Positions 34,318 to 43,513 of a DNA stretch of 64,000 nt are shown piece after piece (within the stretch, counting starts at the first letter, position 1; each line of letters begins with the position of its first letter). The position numbers and the translations under genes are program-made. The notes beneath the pieces were generated by a model. The model did not search any database. It was not told the origin of the DNA and worked only from the letters and a program-made list of their open reading frames with translations. Source of the DNA: Desulfosarcina ovata subsp. ovata (lineage in GTDB: Bacteria > Desulfobacterota > Desulfobacteria > Desulfobacterales > Desulfosarcinaceae); contig NZ_AP021879.1 in the NCBI RefSeq assembly GCF_009689005.1, positions 1,116,001-1,180,000 of the forward strand, read 5' to 3'.

Positions 34318-35037
34318 ATGGCCGGTCTGGCTGTCAACATTGATCGTGTCGCCACGTTGCGGGAAGCCAGTCAGGCGGCCACCCCGGATCCCATCGCCGC
34401 GGCCCTGCTTGCCGAACTGGCCGGTGCGGACGGCATTGTCTGCCACCTGAGAGAGGATCGGCGCACCATCCAGGACCGGGATGTCCGACTGCTGCGCAGG
34501 GTGATTCAGACCCAACTGATTCTGGAAATGGCGGCCACCTCGGAAATGGTGGGGATCGCCCTGGATGTTCGTCCGGAGCGGGTAACGCTGGTTCCGGAAA
34601 GCCGCCAGGAGGTCGCTTCCGACGGAAGCCTTGACCTGATCGTACACAGCAAATCCATGGAGGAAACCATCGGTGCGCTGCAAAACAATGGGATTCCCGT
34701 CAATATCCTCATCAACCCCGAGCCGGAGCAGATCAAGCTGGCCCACCAGGCGGGGGCCAATGGTATTGCGATCAGCACAAAAACGTTCTGCGAAGCAACC
34801 GGTGCCACGAAACAAAGGCAGGCGTTTGCCAAAATCATCGATGCCGTCAAGCTGGCCAAAAAGCTCAAACTGGACATCAGCGCCGGCCGTGGTCTCGATA
34901 TCACCACAATTAAGGCCTTTACCGGCGTAACGGAAATCAATACCTACTGTATCGGCCACAGCATCGTTTCCCGGGCCGTACTGGTCGGTATGGACCGGGC
35001 CGTCAGGGATATGCGGAATCTGATTAACGGCCTTTAA
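34318..35037 (+). CDS. pdxJ: Pyridoxine 5-phosphate synthase PdxJ
   Basis: A 239-residue TIM-barrel enzyme from the ATG at 34318 (GGAGG seven bases upstream); an ATG six bases earlier sits too close to it. Motifs: LAVNIDRVATLREAS at the start, GADGIVCHLREDRRTIQDRD around 36-55, LEMAATSEMVGIAL and SAGRGLDI. The usual NIDHVATLR has Arg in place of His here (NIDRVATLR). It joins 1-deoxyxylulose 5-phosphate and 3-amino-1-hydroxyacetone phosphate to form pyridoxine 5-phosphate. It follows ybeY almost without a gap. Confidence 0.92.
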   Translation: MAGLAVNIDRVATLREASQAATPDPIAAALLAELAGADGIVCHLREDRRTIQDRDVRLLRRVIQTQLILEMAATSEMVGIALDVRPERVTLVPESRQEVASDGSLDLIVHSKSMEETIGALQNNGIPVNILINPEPEQIKLAHQAGANGIAISTKTFCEATGATKQRQAFAKIIDAVKLAKKLKLDISAGRGLDITTIKAFTGVTEINTYCIGHSIVSRAVLVGMDRAVRDMRNLINGL

Positions 35038-35053
35038 CCCAAGGAGCAAGGGT

Positions 35054-36670
35054 ATGTATCTGGTAACCGCTGATGAAATGCAGCGCATGGATCGTGCAAC
35101 CATCGAATCTTTCGGTATACCCGGCCGGGTTCTCATGGAGAACGCCGGCCGGGGAGCAACGGCGTTCTTTCTGGACACCCTTTTCCACCGCCAACCCGGC
35201 AGTGTGGGTGTTGCCGCAGGACGCGGAAACAACGGCGGCGATGGATTTGTCATGGCCCGCTATCTTCATCAGAAAGGCATTCCGGTAACCGTCTTTCTGC
35301 TGGCCGAGCGCAGCCGGGTTCAGGGCGATGCAGCAACCAACCTGGCCCTTATCGACCGCATGGGCGTGACGGTGGTTGAAATGGCCGACATCGCCGCTTT
35401 CAAGGCCCACCAATCACAAATGCATCATATCGCCATCTGGATCGATGCCATTTTGGGAACGGGACTGTCTTCAGATGTTCGCGGCTATTTCCGGTCGGCA
35501 ATTGAATTTATCAATCAGATGCATCGTCCGGTTTTTGCCGTGGATATCGCCTCGGGTCTGAATGCCGACACCGGCCAGGCCTGCGGCGTCTGCATCGAGG
35601 CCGCCGCCACGGCCACGTTCGGATTTGCCAAGGCCGGCCACCTCACCTACCCGGGCCGCCGGCTTAGCGGCCGGCTGAAGGTGATCGAAATCGGCATCCC
35701 CCCCCACATGGCCGCCCAGGTGGGCTGCCATCAGCACCTGATCACCCCCATGGACTTGAAGCCTGCCCTGCCCCACCGCGATGCCACGGCGCATAAGGGC
35801 CATACCGGTCATCTTCTGGTGCTGGCCGGCAGCCCCGGAAAAACCGGTGCCGCCGCCATGACCGCCATGGGCGCCATGCGTGCCGGGGCCGGCCTGGTGA
35901 CCCTGGGCGTTCCTCAATCGCTCAACCCGGTACTGGAAACCCTGGTCACGGAGGCCATGACCGTCGGCCTGGCCCAAACCGTCCAGGGGACCCTGGACGA
36001 ATCCGCGTTTCAGACCGTCCAAGGCCTGATGGCCGACAAACGATGTCTGGCCGTGGGGCCTGGCCTGGGAACGGATCCATCTACCGGGCGGTTGCTTGGC
36101 CATCTGATTGAATCCGCCACGATGCCGCTGATTGTCGATGCGGACGGACTGAACCTGATCGCCGGGAATCTGTCGGTTCTCAGCAAAAAACAGGCACCCA
36201 TGGTACTTACCCCCCACCCCGGGGAAATGGCCCGGCTATGCGGTCTGTCCACGGCCGACATTCAAAGGGATCGCGTTTCCCACGCCCGCGACTTTGCCCG
36301 GCAGCACGGAGTCCATCTGGTGCTCAAGGGAGCCGCCACTGTCATTGCCCGGCCGGATGGCCATGTTTTCATCAACCCCACCGGCAACCCGGGCATGGCG
36401 GCGGGTGGCATGGGCGATGTTCTCACCGGACTCATCGCTGGCCTGATCACCCAGGGGATAAACGTCTCGGCTGCTGCCCAGGCCGGCGTCTACCTGCACG
36501 GCGCAGCGGCCGACCAACTGGCCTGCAGCAAGGCCGCCACGGGTTATCTGGCCACGGAGGTACTTGATGCCGTGCCCGCAGCCATGCAGGCGCTGCGTAG
36601 CGGCGAAGACCTGCCGGACTGGCTGTTCACGGACGCGTTGTGCTACCCCATGGGACCTGACGACCAATGA
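35054..36670 (+). CDS. nnr: Bifunctional NAD(P)H-hydrate epimerase/dehydratase
   Basis: A 538-residue protein with two catalytic parts. The N-terminal epimerase (about 1-215) has MENAGRGATAFF, GRGNNGGDGFVMARYL and VDIASGLNADTG. The C-terminal ADP- or ATP-dependent dehydratase (about 240-520) has GHTGHLLVLAGSPGKTGAA, LTPHPGEMARL and HLVLKGAATVIARPD. NPTGNPGMAAGGMGDVLTG, with the catalytic Asp in the last motif, completes it. It repairs hydrated NAD(P)H. AAGGAGCAAGGGT precedes the ATG. The stop overlaps tsaE by four bases. Confidence 0.93.
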   Translation: MYLVTADEMQRMDRATIESFGIPGRVLMENAGRGATAFFLDTLFHRQPGSVGVAAGRGNNGGDGFVMARYLHQKGIPVTVFLLAERSRVQGDAATNLALIDRMGVTVVEMADIAAFKAHQSQMHHIAIWIDAILGTGLSSDVRGYFRSAIEFINQMHRPVFAVDIASGLNADTGQACGVCIEAAATATFGFAKAGHLTYPGRRLSGRLKVIEIGIPPHMAAQVGCHQHLITPMDLKPALPHRDATAHKGHTGHLLVLAGSPGKTGAAAMTAMGAMRAGAGLVTLGVPQSLNPVLETLVTEAMTVGLAQTVQGTLDESAFQTVQGLMADKRCLAVGPGLGTDPSTGRLLGHLIESATMPLIVDADGLNLIAGNLSVLSKKQAPMVLTPHPGEMARLCGLSTADIQRDRVSHARDFARQHGVHLVLKGAATVIARPDGHVFINPTGNPGMAAGGMGDVLTGLIAGLITQGINVSAAAQAGVYLHGAAADQLACSKAATGYLATEVLDAVPAAMQALRSGEDLPDWLFTDALCYPMGPDDQ

Positions 36671-37167
36671 ACACGTCGTCCGCCTTGCCGTCTGACCCGA
36701 ACCGGCGGACAGTGGAGACGCACACCGCCGACCAGACCATCGAACTGGGCCGTACCATCGGTCGGCGGCTGAACCAAAGGCTGGTTCTTTTCCTGTACGG
36801 TGACCTGGGCAGCGGCAAAACCGCCTTTGCCCAGGGGCTTGCCCGTGGCCTGGGCGTTCCTGACAGCATCGCCATCACCAGTCCCACCTACACCCTGGTC
36901 AACGAATATCCGGGCCGACTGCTCTTCTGCCATGTGGACCTGTATCGCCTGTCCGAACCGGTTGATCCGGATGAAATCGGCTTGATCGAGATTTTCGACC
37001 AGCCCGGCATCGTTGCCGTCGAGTGGCCCGAGCGGCTCCATCCATCGGATCATCCGCCCCGGCGTTTGGATTTTTTCTTCTCCCCAACCGGTGACAATAG
37101 CCGATCCATCCGAGTAATTGCATATGGACTTGACCTGGCGGATCTGTTAAAAGACATCCCCATTTGA
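36667..37167 (+). CDS. tsaE: tRNA threonylcarbamoyladenosine biosynthesis ATPase TsaE
   Basis: A 166-residue P-loop protein. Walker A is [19 protein letters not shown] (about 48-66), followed by [13 protein letters not shown] and the switch-like [29 protein letters not shown] contains the conserved Trp-Pro-Glu-Arg. It powers the TsaBD(E) complex that makes t6A at position 37 of ANN-reading tRNAs. It starts by ATGA overlap within the nnr stop. The nnr-tsaE pairing is very common in bacteria. Confidence 0.92.
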   Translation: MNTSSALPSDPNRRTVETHTADQTIELGRTIGRRLNQRLVLFLYGDLGSGKTAFAQGLARGLGVPDSIAITSPTYTLVNEYPGRLLFCHVDLYRLSEPVDPDEIGLIEIFDQPGIVAVEWPERLHPSDHPPRRLDFFFSPTGDNSRSIRVIAYGLDLADLLKDIPI

Positions 37168-37228
37168 TTTTATTTCCTATCGCTGTGATACGTGGAACCA
37201 TTCGAAAAGCACTGAAAGTGGAAAAAGT

Positions 37229-38449
37229 ATGGCAATCGTCGTTCAAAAATTCGGCGGCACCTCGGTCGCCGACATCACCCGCATCCGCAATGTCGCCAAC
37301 CGGGTTTTGAAAACCCATCATCAGGGGAATGACGTGGTGGTGATTCTCTCGGCCATGGCCGGCGTCACCGACCGCTTGCTCGGCCTGGCCAATGAAGCCA
37401 CCGACGCCCCGGACCGGCGCGAACTGGACGTGCTGCTGGCCACCGGCGAGCAGACCACGGCAGCCATTCTGGCCATGATGCTCAAAGGTATGGGGGTTCA
37501 GGCACAATCCCTGCTGGGACACCAGGCCGAGGTGGTCACGGACTGTGAATACGGCAACGCGCGCATTCTCGAGATCGGTACCGATCGGATCAAACGCCTT
37601 CTGAAAGACCGAAAAATCGTTGTTGTGGCCGGTTTTCAGGGCATGGACATCAAGGGCAACATCACCACGCTGGGTCGCGGCGGTTCGGACACCTCGGCGG
37701 TGGCCATCGCGGCGGCGCTGAATGCCGATGTCTGCGAGATCTACACCGACGTGGATGGAATTTACACAGCGGACCCCAACATCTGCCCGAAGGCCAGAAA
37801 AATCAAGGTCATCTCCTATGACGAGATGCTCAACATGGCCAGTCTGGGCGCCAAGGTGCTGCAGATCCGCTCCGTCGGTTTCGCCAAAAAATACAACATC
37901 CCCGTTCATGTCCGCTCATCATTTTCAGAGGAGGAAGGCACCATGGTGGTAAACGAAGATTCCGGGATGGAGCAACTGGTTGTTTCGGGGGTCACTCACG
38001 ATTTGAATCAGGCAAGGATCACTTTGAAAAAAGTCCCTGATCAGCCGGGTGTTGCAGCAAAAATATTCTCTCCCATCGCCGAAGCCGGCATTCTGGTGGA
38101 CATGATCATCCAGAATACGCGTAGCGGCGGTCAGACGGACCTGACCTTCACCGTTCCCAAGGCCGATTGCACCAAGGCCCTGGAAATCGAGAAAAAAGTC
38201 GCCGCAACCATTGATGCCGAGGATGTCTTTGCCGACCCCAACATCGCCAAGGTGTCGGTAATCGGCGTGGGCATGAAAAATCATTCTGGTGTGGCGTCGC
38301 TGATGTTCAACGCCCTGGCCCGTGAAAACATCAACATCATCATGATCAGCACTTCTGAAATTCGCATCTCCTGCATCATTGAGGAAAAATATACGGAATT
38401 GGCCGTCCGGGTCCTGCACACGGCCTTCGGGCTGGACCGGGACGATTAG
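37229..38449 (+). CDS. lysC: Aspartate kinase
   Basis: A 406-residue enzyme. The kinase domain starts [18 protein letters not shown] and continues with [16 protein letters not shown], a GFQGMD turn and [31 protein letters not shown] shapes the aspartate/ATP site. Two ACT domains follow (about 265-400; [20 protein letters not shown] and [17 protein letters not shown]), the usual sites for feedback inhibition by lysine or threonine. It phosphorylates aspartate for the Lys, Met, Thr and diaminopimelate pathways. It ends the rightward housekeeping run. Symbol by convention for a single aspartokinase. Confidence 0.93.
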   Translation: MAIVVQKFGGTSVADITRIRNVANRVLKTHHQGNDVVVILSAMAGVTDRLLGLANEATDAPDRRELDVLLATGEQTTAAILAMMLKGMGVQAQSLLGHQAEVVTDCEYGNARILEIGTDRIKRLLKDRKIVVVAGFQGMDIKGNITTLGRGGSDTSAVAIAAALNADVCEIYTDVDGIYTADPNICPKARKIKVISYDEMLNMASLGAKVLQIRSVGFAKKYNIPVHVRSSFSEEEGTMVVNEDSGMEQLVVSGVTHDLNQARITLKKVPDQPGVAAKIFSPIAEAGILVDMIIQNTRSGGQTDLTFTVPKADCTKALEIEKKVAATIDAEDVFADPNIAKVSVIGVGMKNHSGVASLMFNALARENINIIMISTSEIRISCIIEEKYTELAVRVLHTAFGLDRDD

Positions 38450-38489
38450 GCAGGCGGTGCCCACCAGGAAAACCGGAAGGGTTGGCCGG

Positions 38490-38585
38490 ATGAAAGGGTT
38501 CACCCCTGAGCAAATTCGCTTTGTCCTGCTGGTCTGCGCCGCAGTGATCGCCGTTACGCTGTGGCGAATCATCCAGGCACACTGA
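38490..38585 (+). CDS. Possible 31-residue single-helix membrane peptide
   Basis: After lysC, an ATG at 38490 (GGAAGGG upstream, loosely spaced) encodes KGFTPEQIRFVLLVCAAV then IAVTLWRIIQAH. It is one membrane helix with a short charged N-terminus and ends just before the terminator. Composition and position suggest a real small membrane protein, but it is too short to place in a family. Confidence 0.4.
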   Translation: MKGFTPEQIRFVLLVCAAVIAVTLWRIIQAH

Positions 38586-38602
38586 AACACGATCGGAAAC
38601 AG

Positions 38603-38650
38603 AGGCGGATCGGTCTTGCAGCACCGCAACGATCGATCCGCCTTTGATTT
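38603..38650. terminator. Terminator between lysC and pyrF
   Basis: AGGCGGATCG (38603-38612) and CGATCCGCCT (38634-38643), 10 bp, loop 21, followed on the + strand by TTGATTT. It separates convergent units. Confidence 0.7.
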
Positions 38651-39401
38651 ATCCGACGTCCCTCCCTTTTGGGGAAGCGGCGTCCAAGGCGCCCTGAATC
38701 TCTCCGGCAACGGCCCTTGCTGCAGCCTGCGGATCGGCGGCATCGCGGATGGGCCTGCCGATGACCAAGTAGTCCGCCCCACGGCGAATGGCCATGGCCG
38801 GTGTCACGACGCGGGCCTGGTCATCCCCGCTGACCGAACGGTCGGCCATCCGGATGCCGGGCGTTACCGCCTGGAATTCCGGTCCGAAGGTCGTTTTGAT
38901 CGACTGGACCTCCTCACCGGAACAAACCACGCCGCAGCAGCCCGCATCCATGGCCATGGCCGCCTTTTTCAACACCAGCCGGCGAACGTCCTGTGAATAA
39001 TCGTCCCGGTAACCGGCAGTGGCCACATCGGCGGCGGAAACGCTGGTCAGGACCGTCACACCAAGCACGTTGACCCTGCCGCCGGCACCTTCCACGGCAG
39101 CCTTCAGCATGGACCGGCTCTCGCCACAATGCACCGTGGCGAAATAGACTCCCAGGTCTGCCACCTGGGCCATGGCCCGTTTGACAGTGGCCGGGATATC
39201 GTGAAGTTTCAGGTCCAGAAATACCTTGGCGTTGCCGGCCCGCACGATCCAGCGAACCAGTTCAGGTCCGGAGCGGATAAACAGTTCGAGGCCGATTTTG
39301 AACATCCCCACGTCATCGGCCAGCCGGGTCACCAGGGAACGGGCGATATCGGGATCGGGAACATCCAGGGGAAAGATGATGTGGTCTTTGGCGGTTTTCA
39401 T
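38649..39401 (-). CDS. pyrF: Orotidine 5-phosphate decarboxylase
   Basis: A 250-residue TIM barrel. The catalytic signature KVFLDLKLHDIPATVKRA carries the Asp-Lys-Asp-Ile-Pro-Thr elements, followed by VTVLTSV. The phosphate-loop segments are TPGIRMADRSVSGDDQARV, near 180, and IGRPIRDAADPQAAA. It decarboxylates OMP to UMP. A short tail after residue 240 (ASPKGRDVG) is not conserved. TGAGGACAACCT precedes the ATG. It is a single leftward gene between terminators. Confidence 0.92.
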   Translation of the reverse strand: MKTAKDHIIFPLDVPDPDIARSLVTRLADDVGMFKIGLELFIRSGPELVRWIVRAGNAKVFLDLKLHDIPATVKRAMAQVADLGVYFATVHCGESRSMLKAAVEGAGGRVNVLGVTVLTSVSAADVATAGYRDDYSQDVRRLVLKKAAMAMDAGCCGVVCSGEEVQSIKTTFGPEFQAVTPGIRMADRSVSGDDQARVVTPAMAIRRGADYLVIGRPIRDAADPQAAARAVAGEIQGALDAASPKGRDVG

Positions 39402-39617
39402 AGGTTGTCCTCATGCCGTCAGGGCGTTGCGGGTTACGGTTTTGCATCCATGTCAGCGTTTCATTACCGCAAAATCGCCGGTCCGGAAAGGGAATTTGAC
39501 CCTGTTTGCCGACCCGCGCCGCCCAAGATTGACCCGGCCTGGCAATTGTGTCATTTTCCAGCCGGCAGTGCCCCTTACGGAAACGGTCATCAGACGCATG
39601 CAGGGAAAACGCTCCTA

Positions 39618-40358
39618 ATGGAACAGATCAGTATCGTCCTTGTCGAGCCCCAGGGGCCGATCAATGTGGGGTCGGTCTGCCGGGCGATGATGAATTTCGG
39701 ATTCAGTGAGCTTCGGCTGGTGACGCCCTGCGATGGGTTTCGGTCTTTGGATGCCCGGCGAATGGCCCTCAAGGCTGAAGCCATTCTTCACCAGGCCACG
39801 ATTTTCCCTTCGCTGAACGCGGCCCTGGCCGATTGCCACCTCGCTTTTGGGACCACCCGCCGCTTCGGCAAGTACCGCGAGGATTTTCTTTCGCCGGAGG
39901 ACGCCGCCGAACAAGCCCTGGCCCAACCGACCAATGCACAAACGGCTTTTGTGTTCGGTCGTGAAGACCGCGGCCTGCACAACAGCGAACTGGATCTGTG
40001 CCATGCATTCATCACCATTCCCACAGACGATGATTATCCATCCATGAATCTGTCTCACGCCGTCGCCCTGGTGCTCTATGAACTGCACAAAAAATTCAGC
40101 CAAAACGCACCGACGGCCAATGAGAATCAGCTTCCGGCACAGGCCAGCGACATCGAGAACATGTTCCAGCATATGCGCCGGACGCTCCTTGAGGCCGAGT
40201 ATCTGGACCCGCAGAATCCGGACCACATTTTAAGATCGTTTCGGCGATTGTTCGGCCGTAGCGGCCTGAGTGAGCGAGAGGTACGCATCCTCCAGGGACT
40301 TTGGAGCCGGATAGACTGGATCGAGGGGCAGCGGAAAAAGCTGTCGGAGGGAAAATAG
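39618..40358 (+). CDS. trmJ: RNA methyltransferase TrmJ family (SPOUT)
   Basis: A 246-residue protein. The start is ISIVLVEPQGPINVGSVCRA with the Asn-x-Gly pattern of SPOUT enzymes. FGTTRR and AFVFGREDRGLHNSEL follow, then IPTDDDYPSMNLSHAVALVLYEL supplies the knot with the SAM-binding loop. The C-terminal about 80 residues form the helical extension found in TrmJ. TrmJ 2'-O-methylates position 32 in tRNA; other TrmH family members use rRNA, so the target is inferred. No good ribosome site precedes the ATG at 39618. The frame is open further upstream, but that part is not conserved. Confidence 0.85.
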   Translation: MEQISIVLVEPQGPINVGSVCRAMMNFGFSELRLVTPCDGFRSLDARRMALKAEAILHQATIFPSLNAALADCHLAFGTTRRFGKYREDFLSPEDAAEQALAQPTNAQTAFVFGREDRGLHNSELDLCHAFITIPTDDDYPSMNLSHAVALVLYELHKKFSQNAPTANENQLPAQASDIENMFQHMRRTLLEAEYLDPQNPDHILRSFRRLFGRSGLSEREVRILQGLWSRIDWIEGQRKKLSEGK

Positions 40359-40378
40359 CCACGCGTTTTGGAAGCCCG

Positions 40379-40579
40379 CTAAATCTTGGCGCCGAGTTTT
40401 AACGCCACCACCACCAGTCCGATCACGAGGCTGATAATAAAAAAGAACGTCTCGTTGTTGCGCATGGCGTCCACCAGGGTTCCGCCGGTGCGTTTGACTT
40501 CGGAATAGGCGGACAGGGAAGCCAGGCCCATGATCAGCCAAAAAATCAGAACGGTCAAAATCAGCGTTTGGGTGTTCAT
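40379..40579 (-). CDS. Small membrane protein, 66 residues, unknown
   Basis: Two hydrophobic helices (ILTVLIFWLIMGLASLSAY and FFFIISLVIGLVVVALKLGA) are separated by a polar loop SEVKRTGGTLVDAMRNNE. GAGGAGATTGGACC precedes the ATG. It probably sits in the inner membrane as a hairpin. No family recognised; it could be an accessory to the trmJ or DUF1232 neighbours, but it is on the opposite strand to both. Confidence 0.6.
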   Translation of the reverse strand: MNTQTLILTVLIFWLIMGLASLSAYSEVKRTGGTLVDAMRNNETFFFIISLVIGLVVVALKLGAKI

Positions 40580-40628
40580 TGGTCCAATCTCCTCATTTTT
40601 TCGATAAACTCAGTACGAAAGGTGCCCC

Positions 40629-40937
40629 ATGGCCACACCTGCAAACATGAACCTGATCAAACGCCTTGCCGAGGATTTGCGGCTGCTCATATCGCTGACC
40701 GGTGATTTCGTCAAAGGGCGCTACCGCTCGGTTTCACCGCTGTCGGGCATGGTTTTCATCCTGGCCATCGCCTATCTGTTGATTCCCACCGACCTGATCA
40801 GCGATTTCATTCCCGGCCTGGGCCAATTGGACGATGCAGCCGTTTTTCTGGCCTGTCTCTATTATCTGGAAAAAGATCTTTACCGGTATCGCGCCTGGAA
40901 AGAGACCGGCCAGCGTCCGGAACCACCCCGGGACTGA
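40629..40937 (+). CDS. DUF1232 (YkvA-type) membrane protein
   Basis: A 102-residue protein. DFVKGRYRSVSPLSGMVFIL leads into AIAYLLIPTDLISDFIPGLGQLDDAAVFLACLYY, the DUF1232 signature (split here into shorter pieces: YLLIPTDLISDFIPGLGQ, LDDAAVFLACL). One or two membrane helices. Function unknown. AAAGGTG upstream of the ATG. It diverges from the small membrane protein gene at 40379-40579, and its stop is 35 bases from the stop of the leftward thioredoxin/HEAT gene. Confidence 0.85.
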   Translation: MATPANMNLIKRLAEDLRLLISLTGDFVKGRYRSVSPLSGMVFILAIAYLLIPTDLISDFIPGLGQLDDAAVFLACLYYLEKDLYRYRAWKETGQRPEPPRD

Positions 40938-40972
40938 TCGCGCCGCCGGCGGGCGGTACGTTCAAACCGGAA

Positions 40973-41944
40973 TCAGGTCAGTTTTTCAATGGCTTCGCTG
41001 GCGGCATCGCAGATCTCTTCATCCGTTTCCACTTCGAGTACCCGGGATAAAAATGGCAGGGCGTCCCGGTTGCCCGCTTCACCCAGCACATGCAGAACGT
41101 CGCCTTTGACCGTATCGTCGATAGTGGCAAAAGCGGCCAGCAGCGGTTCGACGACCTGCCCGGCCAATGCCGGTGCCATCTCCACCAGGGTCTCAATGAC
41201 AACCATGGCCCCCAGTCGCACCGACCAGCGCGGGTGGATGAGCAACTCGATAAATGCCGGGAAAATTTGGTTGTGATCGGACATCAGGCGCGCCACTCCG
41301 TCGGCATCGGCGTCCTCGATCATCCCCCGCAGGGCGTCGGCACTCAGACCGGCTGGATCCCGATCCAGCATCAGGGTAACCAGCTCCAGGGCATCCACCG
41401 ATCCGGTCCAACGGAACTGATCGTCCAGAATCACCGTGGGAGCGGAGCTGATGCGGTCCTGATCGGCGGCTTCAGGGTAGAGCATGCCGTCGATGACGGT
41501 CACCCATACATTTTCGTTGAGACCGGCCAACCCCAAAAGCGTGGTGACGGTTGCTGGACAAAACGGGCAATGGGGCGTGACATAGACCTTCAGCAACGCC
41601 GGCACCCCAAGTCTCTCCAGCTGCGCGCGTACGTCCGGACCGATCTGATCCGTAAAGGCCGCACCATTGGCCAGAACGGCCAGAAACGGTTCCAGTTCGC
41701 GATCCAGCGGAAGGGCCTGGTAGGCCACGTGTGGGCCGACGAACAAGGTGGGCCGTTCCACCGGCAGGTCACTCTCTTTTTTGGGACGAATACAACCGGC
41801 AATCCCGGCCAATTGATCGACAAAGGATCGAAACGGCTGATCCTGAACGTGACCGGAGGTGGTGTACCGGAGTGTCAACGTCTCACCAACCGTCTCGGCC
41901 CATTGCCGAATGCGCACTTCCTGTTGGTCCGAAATAGAATTCAT
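40973..41944 (-). CDS. AhpF-N/PDO-like thioredoxin-fold protein fused to HEAT repeats
   Basis: A 323-residue protein from the ATG at 41944, which has GGGAGAGGTG upstream. Residues about 10-105 form a first thioredoxin fold without cysteines (LTLRYTTSG, PTLFVGPHVAYQALPLDREL). About 110-200 form a second one with redox site CPFC (126-129), VTVIDGMLYPEAA and a cis-Pro loop SAPTVI. The double-fold pattern matches the N-terminal domain of AhpF and archaeal PDO. Residues about 215-323 are HEAT-like repeats (HPRWSVRLGAMVVIETLVE, KGDVLHVLGEAGNRDALPFL). It is cytosolic by lack of signal. Possibly a disulfide reductase guided by its helical repeats to a partner. No peroxiredoxin gene is nearby. Confidence 0.78.
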   Translation of the reverse strand: MNSISDQQEVRIRQWAETVGETLTLRYTTSGHVQDQPFRSFVDQLAGIAGCIRPKKESDLPVERPTLFVGPHVAYQALPLDRELEPFLAVLANGAAFTDQIGPDVRAQLERLGVPALLKVYVTPHCPFCPATVTTLLGLAGLNENVWVTVIDGMLYPEAADQDRISSAPTVILDDQFRWTGSVDALELVTLMLDRDPAGLSADALRGMIEDADADGVARLMSDHNQIFPAFIELLIHPRWSVRLGAMVVIETLVEMAPALAGQVVEPLLAAFATIDDTVKGDVLHVLGEAGNRDALPFLSRVLEVETDEEICDAASEAIEKLT

Positions 41945-41969
41945 CACCTCTCCCATACAAAACGCGGAT

Positions 41970-42161
41970 CTATTTTCCGAAAAGGATTTCCCGCTCGGCC
42001 GCCTGTCCGAGGGTTTCTCCCAGCTGGACACTGCCCCCGGGAATGGCCCACATCCCATGGGCCGGGGCCTTGCCGCGTTTGACCAGCAGTACGGCATTGC
42101 CCTTGAACACCACGGCCCCCACCGCCGGGCGCGGTCCATCGGGATATTTTCCGGTTGTCAT
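41970..42161 (-). pseudogene. Truncated NUDIX hydrolase gene
   Basis: The frame has RPAVGAVVFKGNAVLLVKRG and the first half of a NUDIX box, GGSVQLGETLGQAAEREI. It then runs into unrelated residues and a TAG at 41972-41970, just where EE-x-G should follow. Only about 60 of some 130-150 residues are present, so it cannot bind metal normally. It lies 25 bases upstream of the thioredoxin/HEAT gene, suggesting a deletion joined the two regions. No remaining 3' half was found in other frames. An ATG at 42176 could give a slightly longer start. Confidence 0.65.
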
Positions 42162-42350
42162 GGATCGATGGTTCATTGAATCAGTCAGGGAATATCGTCA
42201 ATCGTCCTGATGGTGGTATCATGGTTTGCCGGTGGCTTCAATTCCAATCTGGCGGTTCGCGGCGCCGTCAGCATTGACGCCTTCACCAAATTCTGATAGC
42301 AGCAACAGGTCATTTAACCCATTAGCCAATCAATCAGGATCGTCCGAATT

Positions 42351-43496
42351 ATGGATATGCTGCTGGAAGAAAAGCATCGCGCGGTGCGACAATCGGTACG
42401 CCGCTTCTGTGATCGGGAACTGCGCCCGATCGCCGCCCAGATTGACCAGGAAGCCCGTTTTCCTTGGGAGGTGATCGAAAAAATGGGTCGCCTGGGCTAC
42501 TTCGGCATCCAGGTCCCCCAATCCCTTGGCGGCGCCGGCCTCGACTCGGTCAGCTATGCCATTACCATCGAGGAGATCGCCCGGGTCAGCGGCAGCATCG
42601 GCCTGTGTGTAACCGTTCACAACTCCGTGGGGGTCTTCCCGATCCTGGCCTTTGGCAGCCCGGACCAGATCGAACGCTGGGTGCCCCCCCTGGCCCGGGG
42701 AGAAAAGATCGGCGCTTTCTGTCTCACCGAACCCAATGCCGGTTCCGATGCCAGCGGAATCGAGGCCACGGCCCTGGCCAATGGCGACCGGTATCTGGTC
42801 AATGCCAACAAGGTGTTCGTCACCAACGGCGGCGTTGCCGACGTCTGCCTGATCTTCTGCCGCACCGATCCATCGGCCGGACGCCGGGGGATCAGCGTGG
42901 TGGTCGCCGAACGCGGCACCCCCGGCTTCGTCACCGGCGATCTTGAGGATCTGTGCGGCATGCGCGCCAACCCGGTCTGTTCGATCCGCCTCAACGACTG
43001 CCCGGTGCCCCGGCAGAACCTGCTGGCCAAGGAGGGTATGGGCCTTAAGATTGGCCTGGCCGCCCTGGATACCGGCCGCATGGGCATCGCCGCCCAGGCC
43101 GTCGGGATCGCCCAGGCCGGCCTCGAGGAGGCGGTCCGCTACGCCCGTCAGCGCCATCAGTTCGGGGTGCCCATCGCCCAGCACCAGGCGATTCAGAGTA
43201 TGATTGCCGACATGGCCACCCAGGTGGATGCCGCCCGCCTGATGGTCTACCGGGCCGCGGCCCTCAAAGACAAACAGCTTCCTTTTTCCAAGGAGTCGGC
43301 CATGGCCAAGCTGCTGGCCGCGGAAACGGCCAGCCGGGTAACCGACATGGCGGTCCAGATCCACGGTGGGTACGGTTACAGCAAATCCTATCCCGTGGAA
43401 CGGTACTACCGGGACGCGCGGGTGACGCGCATTTATGAAGGCACCTCGGAAATTCATCGCATGGTCATCGCCAAAAGCGTCCTGGACGGCGCCTGA
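42351..43496 (+). CDS. Acyl-CoA dehydrogenase
   Basis: A 381-residue FAD enzyme of the acyl-CoA dehydrogenase family. EEKHRAVRQSVRRFCDREL starts the first helical domain. GAFCLTEPNAGSDASGI (about 120-136) and NKVFVTNGGVADV form the FAD loop. RHQFGVPIAQHQAIQSMIAD, HGGYGYSKSYPVER and IYEGTSEIHRMVIAK end it, with the catalytic Glu in YEGTSE. It oxidises acyl-CoA to enoyl-CoA and passes electrons to EtfAB, whose genes follow 17 bases downstream. Chain-length specificity is not clear; the residue set is butyryl/short-chain-like. It is probably part of a fatty- or aromatic-acid degradation unit. Confidence 0.9.
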   Translation: MDMLLEEKHRAVRQSVRRFCDRELRPIAAQIDQEARFPWEVIEKMGRLGYFGIQVPQSLGGAGLDSVSYAITIEEIARVSGSIGLCVTVHNSVGVFPILAFGSPDQIERWVPPLARGEKIGAFCLTEPNAGSDASGIEATALANGDRYLVNANKVFVTNGGVADVCLIFCRTDPSAGRRGISVVVAERGTPGFVTGDLEDLCGMRANPVCSIRLNDCPVPRQNLLAKEGMGLKIGLAALDTGRMGIAAQAVGIAQAGLEEAVRYARQRHQFGVPIAQHQAIQSMIADMATQVDAARLMVYRAAALKDKQLPFSKESAMAKLLAAETASRVTDMAVQIHGGYGYSKSYPVERYYRDARVTRIYEGTSEIHRMVIAKSVLDGA

Positions 43497-43513
43497 GCCA
43501 AAGGAGTTAGCCC

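Noticed and set aside
39129..39617. Long N-terminal extension of trmJ
   Set aside because: The frame is open but antisense to pyrF. The SPOUT domain begins at 39618.
41945..42139. Upstream extension of the thioredoxin/HEAT protein
   Set aside because: The added residues (RARRWGPWCSR type) are a shifted reading of the NUDIX remnant. A good ribosome site marks the ATG at 41944.
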